The translations under genes were made by a program, and so were the position numbers. Below are positions 58,670-64,000 of a stretch of DNA of 64,000 nucleotides, in pieces. The notes below the pieces were generated by a model. That model was not told where the DNA came from, made no database searches, and saw only the letters and a list, made by a program, of their open reading frames with translations. The number at the start of each line of letters is the position of its first letter. The stretch's first letter is position 1. The DNA comes from Motacilla alba alba. Lineage: Eukaryota; Chordata; Aves; Passeriformes; Motacillidae. The DNA lies in contig NC_052027.1 in the NCBI RefSeq assembly GCF_015832195.1, positions 15,992,149-16,056,148 of the forward strand. Reading direction: 5' to 3'.

Positions 58670-61595
58670 TCAGGGGGATGCAGAGGGAAGAGGCCAGCAG
58701 AGTTCAGGATTTTGAATGGACAGGTGTCCCCCCAGCCCCAGAGTGATGTTCCAGGGCAGGTGTGAGGGGTGCAGCTCCCTGGGGAGCTGAAAGTGTGGAG
58801 GAGAGTTCACATCTCATCACCCCTTTGCACAGCAGCATCAGCAATAGAGCTCTGATCTCACCAGCTCTGGCCATGCTCATCAACTCCTGATGAAAACTCC
58901 CTCCTGCACTGCAGCCAAGATTTCTCTCTCCCCAAGGTGGGTTACACTCAGTTTATGAATCCAGCTGGTCTTTTATCCCATACTGACAGTCAACAGCAGT
59001 AAATACAGCCCCCACAATTTCCTCCTCTGTGCCTTTCTGCCAAGCAAAGCCTGCTCTGTCCTGGCCACGCAAAGTCAGGATGAAGAAAGGGCTGCTCTTT
59101 AACAGGCATCCCTGGATCTCAGCATCACGCTGAAGGAGCCCTCGGTACCCAGCATGACAGCACATTCCTGCACCGTCACTCCCGATCTGAACACGCTGGA
59201 TGGCTGTCACTGCCAGCTCCAAAACACCAACAGGCAAATGTGCTTTCATTGAGGGCACGCCGTGCTGTGCTGCTGTTCTCTGAAGGTTTCACTCCGTGAG
59301 GGGATGGAAGAGCGCGGGGTAAAACCAGACATGGGGAAGGGGGAGATGCCCTTTGGAAAGGGCTCTTAGCTGGTGCATTTGGGATAAGGTGGTGTTTAAC
59401 AGGTGCCCATCTGGACCTGCAGGGTGAATCAGCTTCTTGATGGGCAGCAAGGCTGAGTGTGAAGGAAACCAGCACTTGGAGGCATTGGGCCACTGCAGGG
59501 AGGGCCTGGGTGCTTTAATCACAGCAGCTGGACTTGGCTGAGCATGATAGCAAGAGGGGGAACAGAAAATGCAATCTGCAGAAAGCAACAGCCCAATGAC
59601 CTTGAGGTGCACAAAAAAGGTGAGTAAGGAAGAAAGAGACACAGAAAGAGGCACAGACACATGCTCTGAACCAGTTTTTCCTTTTCCCTTGCACCAACTG
59701 CAGGAGTGCAAGGGGAGGCAGAAACAGCACACCGACATCAGATTGGGTTCTCCCTTCCCAAAACTGCAGAGAATGTTTATGTCTTCAGGGAAGATTAGCA
59801 GCAGCAAGAGCAAGCCCAGTCCAGGAGGCTGCATCTAGCACAGGGAAGGTCTGGTCAGACCTCCTGCAGCCCTGAGTTCTCAGTCTGCCCCAGGAGACCC
59901 ACAGGCTTCCAGTAACAGCCTGTCCTGTATCCATGGACACTCGTGATCCTCAGCTGCTCATCATCCCTGTAAACCTGATCATGCCTTTGGGCTGAGACAC
60001 AGCACCTCTGCAGCCAGGGCAGAGTCGCACAGGTAAAATCCACCATCAGAACCATTTCCTGTCATCAGTCTGGGGTCTGCTTCCTTCCCTTTCTGCTGCC
60101 CAGCCTTGACTCTTACAGAAAATTAAGTTAGCATAAAAAACAATATTAAATTACAATTAAAAAAATTAAATTCCCACACTGATGCTTCCTGTACATTTGT
60201 TTCTGTTCTGCTCAGCTCATCCCAGCAGCAAGTCCAAGCTCACTGACCTGTTCCTATCACCACTACTCATGTTTTCCTACCACAGTCCTGTCTTGTGCTG
60301 CTCATTTCCTGCCCAGCCCTACCTTGGCAGAGAAAGGCTAAAAGAGAGACTAGTTTTTTAAAAAACCTGGATATCTAAGAAATTAATAACCAGAGTGAGA
60401 AGACAGTGAGGAGAGACAGACTCATTTTTGGACAGAGGAGGAGGATTTCTCATCCTCTCCTGGTGATGTAGTTCCTAGCCAGTTGGGAGAGTCCTAAAGC
60501 CTTTAGGTAAAAAAGATAAATAGTTTTAGTCTCTATCGCTCATTTGGGTTGAGGTTTTTCAAGAGACTTTTAGGCAACTGAGCCTGTGAGGACCTGGATT
60601 CATGTGACCAGCAGAGCTCCACTTCAGTCCAAGAACCAGGCAAGCTTGCAGCATTTCCATTTGAAATGCCAAACAGCCAAGGCATCAAAATCACCACCAG
60701 CTTCTTAAAATTCCCCCATACCTCCTTCCTCTACAGACAGCAAGCAGTCAGGGGGCTTCCATATGCGAGGATGAGAAGGGGAGGCCCCCTCCAGCAGGCA
60801 GCATCCTCGCACACACAGTTTTGGATGAGCAGGTGACCAGTTTGCTTCAACCTGATGCCTCGCCATCCAGCAGAAATGCTGCCTCCCACCTTCCCCCAGA
60901 GCCAGGTTCCCTTCTGGCCACTCACCCCGCTGTGCTTCCCATCATGTGCAGTGCTGGGGACATCAGGCTCCCCGCAGGCAGCTGAGAGAGAATGGGTAGT
61001 GCTATATAAAGCTCGAGATTCCCATTATTTCCTCTTTTACAACAGCTCCTCTCGCGAAGCGTTGGCTGGGGTTCAGGAATCTGTCACTGCAAACAGCGTG
61101 CTGGAAACAAGTTTCCTAATTGCTGTATGTTGGGGGATACACATGTAACCAGCACGGGGGCTTCCTCTGGAGGCTCCCTCCTGGCCCATTCCTTCTCCCT
61201 CCCTGGGGGCTTCCTCTGCAAAGCAACAACCCCTGGGCCACGAGAGGACCTGAGAATCTCCTCTTCACTCTACAGTGGGAGTACACTGCTGCCCCTCACA
61301 GCTGTGACATGAAGCTCTAAAATGTAATTCCTGCAACTTCCTGATCCAGTGAGGAGGGGCAGGGTTATATGTGGAAAGTTAACAGGCTTCATTTGCTGTT
61401 GTTTTCAGACTGTGTCACAGTCACAGAGACCTGGAGAAGCTGAGCACGGCAGGACAGGCAATTACTTCAGGCAGCTTTCCAGCAGGAGAAGTGGTGAAGC
61501 CAGCCCACTCACCTCATCTTGGCCAAATTACAGGTAAATCTTGTCGGCCCACCTACCTACAGGTACTTATGGCAACCCAGGGGTCTCCAGACTTG
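58670..61595. other. non-coding stretch with one AT-rich run
   Basis: The segment 60118-60172 is almost pure A/T (AAAATTAAG, CAATATTAAATTACAATTAAAAAAATTAAATT). It has no simple period and looks like low-complexity AT-rich DNA. No exon or RNA gene recognised in the rest. Confidence 0.45.
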
Positions 61596-61599
61596 CTGC

Positions 61600-61700
61600 T
61601 CCATCTCTCCTTTACGGACAGGGAACAGAGAGACTGAACCATTTGCAAGTGATCTGTTCAAGGTCTCTGTGCTGTAGCACAGCCAGGACATGCAGATACG
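61600..61700 (-). mobile_element. MIR-type SINE core remnant, antisense
   Basis: The run CCTTTACGGACAGGGAACAGAGAGACTG, then TTTGCAAGTGATCTGTTCAAGGTC and TGTAGCACAGCCAGGAC, follows the antisense MIR core order (TTTTACAGATGGGGAAACTGAGG, AAGTAACTTGCCCAAGGTC, GCAGAGCCAGGA) over about 90 bp. Heavily diverged, as expected for a pre-avian insertion. Confidence 0.5.
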
Positions 61701-61879
61701 TGTCCCAAGACAGCATGTCACTCCTGGGGCTACCTCCTCCTCTCCCATCCCCTGCAGGGTGGGTGGCTGCTGGCTCAGCCCCGCTGCTGAGAGCCTCCCA
61801 TGGGAGGGCTGGGGCAGGATGGGCCATGCAGCGCACGGGCTGCAAACACAGACCATTTTTCTAAAACAAATTGGTTTTC

Positions 61880-62115
61880 AACAGAACAGAGCATCATTCA
61901 AACTAAGCAAATAAAAGCAGCAGCAGCTGGTTTAATGAAATATATAGTGACTTATTTTCAGATTAGATACAGATGCCGAGCTGGGACATGAATGCTGAGC
62001 GCTGTGCCTGCAATTACCCCGGCCAGCCTGCGAGAGGTCTCTGCCGGGCAGCGGCTGCTTGGTGCGGACCAATAGTCCATCAGCCTGCAGCAAATCTGAA
62101 GAGACAGCTATGCTT
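61880..62115. promoter_or_regulatory. candidate conserved non-coding element
   Basis: An AT-rich left part (CAAACTAAGCAAATAAAAGC, GGTTTAATGAAATATATAGTGAC, TTTTCAGATTAGATACAG) followed by a CpG-bearing right part (CAATTACCCCGGCC, GGTGCGGACCAATAGTCC). AGATTAGATAC again has the GATTA core, and ACCAATAG has a CCAAT-type word. Confidence 0.33.
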
Positions 62116-62119
62116 TTCT

Positions 62120-63125
62120 TCTTATTTTTAAGATTCTAAAGAATTTTACCCTTTCTAATCCCACTCTCTGTTTGAGACTCCAGACAGCACTGGAGAGAGG
62201 GAGCACAGAACCCAGTGCTCTCTTCCCAAATAAATACATAAAGCTCGAGCACCCTGGGGTTTTGTGATGAGTCTTCCTCAGAGCAAGACCCATCCCACCA
62301 CACTTGTGCCTATCTCCATGCTGACACTGGGGTTTGTGGCTTGGCAGCCTCTGGGCTCTGCAGAGCCCGATGGCTCAGGCAGCATGTGCACAGCCTTGCC
62401 TCCTTCCCCACTGAGCCACGCCGTTCTGCCAGAGCACACACGGGAGGAGCACAGGGCTGCCCACCTCCCTCGGCAGCTCACCACGTTCCCAACAGTCGCT
62501 ATAAAAAGGAAAGCTCTTTTATAGTGCTTTCCTATGGGTGTGGTCATGGGACAGGGAAAGCCCCCATCAGGGGAGAGGAGCTGCTCAGGCTCATCACACA
62601 CCCCCACAGACCCAGAAGCAGAATGAGAAATGAACCACAAACAGTGAATTAAATAAAGGACCTTACAGAGCTGTAAAGAGCGTCTCACATGAAGCACACA
62701 TCCTGGGGACAAGAAGGGCCACCCCAAGCTCAGCTAAGGATGTCCCCACTGCCCCATCAAGGCTGTGCTTAAGAGGGGCTGGAGAGGCAGAGCCAAGCTC
62801 AGGGCACGTTCCCCACCCTCTCCTCCCCTGTGCTGTGACCTTCCCGTCATTCCTCATCAGCATCGCATTGCTGGACTCCAGGAAGAAACCACAGCAGATA
62901 AACTCTCCATCATGTAAACAGAGGAGCAAGAGGAGCTTGGGGCGAGAGCCCCTGAACTGCCAGACTTCCCACGGAGCCTGGGGAACTGAGGACATGCCAC
63001 TGCAGGTTAGCAGAAAGGATGTTCGCAGACAGACATCCTCCACAGCCCACCCACACGCAAAGCAGACACGCTGGAGTTGATCCACATCCCAGCACCACTC
63101 CTCCAGCTCTGGAGCACCAGCCCAG
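62120..63125. other. GC-leaning non-coding stretch, nothing recognised
   Basis: No exon, repeat family or RNA gene seen. The 62663-63214 (minus, 183 codons) frame has no domain. Confidence 0.45.
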
Positions 63126-63129
63126 AGGG

Positions 63130-63455
63130 ACCACGCTTCACCGGGACCATGAATCCCCAAAGAGTGGAAAGCACAAAAGAAACCCGAAGAATGCGGCGAA
63201 AGAATCGCAGCCAATACAAATGAAATGCTCTAGAAGCCAGGAAAACAAATAGCATCCTTTGTTTGTGCAGCAAGCTGGAATAATAACATTTGCTCGCCCA
63301 GCCTCACTCCTCAGCCCTCTCACTATTGTACCTCTGCAAAGCTCCGGCAAGGCACGGAGGCAGGCTGCTATTGTAACTGGAGTGGGCTGAATGCTATTCA
63401 CAAAATTCAGCAAATTGGGGCTATTTTGGGATTTACTAGGCATTTGCAAACAACT
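63130..63455. promoter_or_regulatory. candidate conserved non-coding element
   Basis: Contains GAATGCGGCGAAAGAATCGC, CCAATACAAATGAAATGC, AAACAAATAGCATCCTTTGTTTGTGC (SOX/LEF-like CCTTTGTTTG), GGAATAATAACATTTGC, CTATTGTACC and GCTATTGTAAC, and CACAAAATTCAGC. AT-rich with scattered CpG. No domain in the frames across it. Confidence 0.33.
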
Positions 63456-63459
63456 CCAG

Positions 63460-64000
63460 TTGGTATTTGAAAACACACACCGAGTATCACAAGCCAACAG
63501 AACTGACAGCCCATGGGCTGTTGTCCAAGAAGCGCCCAACAGAGCTGGTCTGTCTGTGAGCTTCCGATCCGGCTGTGCGACCACAGCACCTAAGGGTCAC
63601 CAAAAATACAGGGGTAAGGCTTTCCGGCCAAAGTCCTGGGTCAAAACCACTAAAAAGCTCTGATATGGCAGAAGGGAAGCTCAACCCTCCTGATTGCAAA
63701 AGCACGGCTCTTTCCATCTAATAGTTGGGCTGGTTTGCCCTCTGTCCTGCTCCTGGGTGTGCAGAGCCTGGGCACTGAGTTCCCACATCCATATCCTGAT
63801 TCAGGCACTCTAGACCTCAGTTTCCCCACCTGTGAGCACATGATTATATCCTGGGCCTGCCTGAAAGCTCAGAAGGCCCACAGGAAATCTTCACCTTGAC
63901 TTTCATGGATTTTGGGTCAGGTACCGAAGCAGAGCAGGCAGTGCTGGGACAGGGCTCCCATGGAGGGAGCCTGCCTGCAGGCACTGGCACTCCAGAGGAA
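63460..64000. other. mixed non-coding stretch with a possible MIR snippet
   Basis: Near 63811-63840 AGACCTCAGTTTCCCCACCTGTGAG matches the most conserved MIR core segment (GCCTCAGTTTCCTCATCTGTAA), but flanking similarity is poor. Otherwise nothing recognised up to the window edge. Confidence 0.35.

Noticed and set aside
1..64000. CRISPR array, phage or toxin-antitoxin genes, tRNA/rRNA genes, endogenous retrovirus LTRs
   Set aside because: I looked for regular spacer-repeat arrays, B-box-like tRNA motifs, rRNA cores and paired LTRs and found none. The sequence is vertebrate non-coding DNA.

Overview
The window looks like nuclear DNA from a vertebrate, most likely a bird. The clearest evidence is two recognisable CR1 LINE 3' fragments: a sense copy at about 24.3-25.0 kb and an antisense copy at about 38.5-38.7 kb. 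A third, decayed antisense copy probably lies near 22.7 kb. Several short stretches resemble ancient MIR-type SINE cores. The background is GC-rich (by eye about half G+C) and repeat-poor, with no Alu or L1, which fits an avian chromosome. Other CR1-bearing sauropsids (turtles, crocodilians) cannot be excluded. There are no bacterial operons, phage genes, CRISPR arrays, rRNA or tRNA genes.

Almost all of the window is non-coding. Every long open frame I examined is low-complexity, lacks splice or domain support, or comes from a stop-free tandem repeat. The one protein-coding element I can support is a 60-nt internal exon on the minus strand at 8266-8325. It has a polypyrimidine tract and CAG acceptor, a GTAAGG donor, and 20 codons in phase 0. 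I do not recognise the protein. If the exon is real, the window is mostly intron of (or sequence next to) a minus-strand gene with large introns.

The rest alternates between two textures. One is GC-rich, CAGCC/CTGG-type sequence in which I see nothing. The other is compact AT-rich islands of about 100-500 bp, dense in homeodomain (TAAT, TAATC/GATTA, TAATTA), octamer, SOX-like, NKX-like and TALE-like words. These islands lie near 2.6-3.0, 3.3-3.76, 4.5, 6.1, 6.6, 7.7, 10.2-10.9, 11.5, 13.8, 17.2, 20.1, 21.1, 22.1, 23.4, 25.5, 26.5, 30.2, 32.4, 34.0-34.9, 42.5, 46.2, 47.2, 48.7, 51.4, 52.1, 55.0, 56.6, 58.6, 62.0 and 63.3 kb. They have the look of conserved non-coding elements of a developmental-gene regulatory block, but conservation cannot be seen in a single sequence, so this is inference.

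The repeats are a 30-bp GC-rich minisatellite of nearly 19 units (40912-41472) that keeps long frames open on both strands, hexamer, pentamer and trinucleotide microsatellites, a five-copy 10-mer, and a 59-bp-offset duplication. No new enzymatic or defence system is visible. What deserves a second look is the exon, the inverted homeodomain-site arrangements, the paired octamers, a perfect 21-bp palindrome, and the minisatellite.
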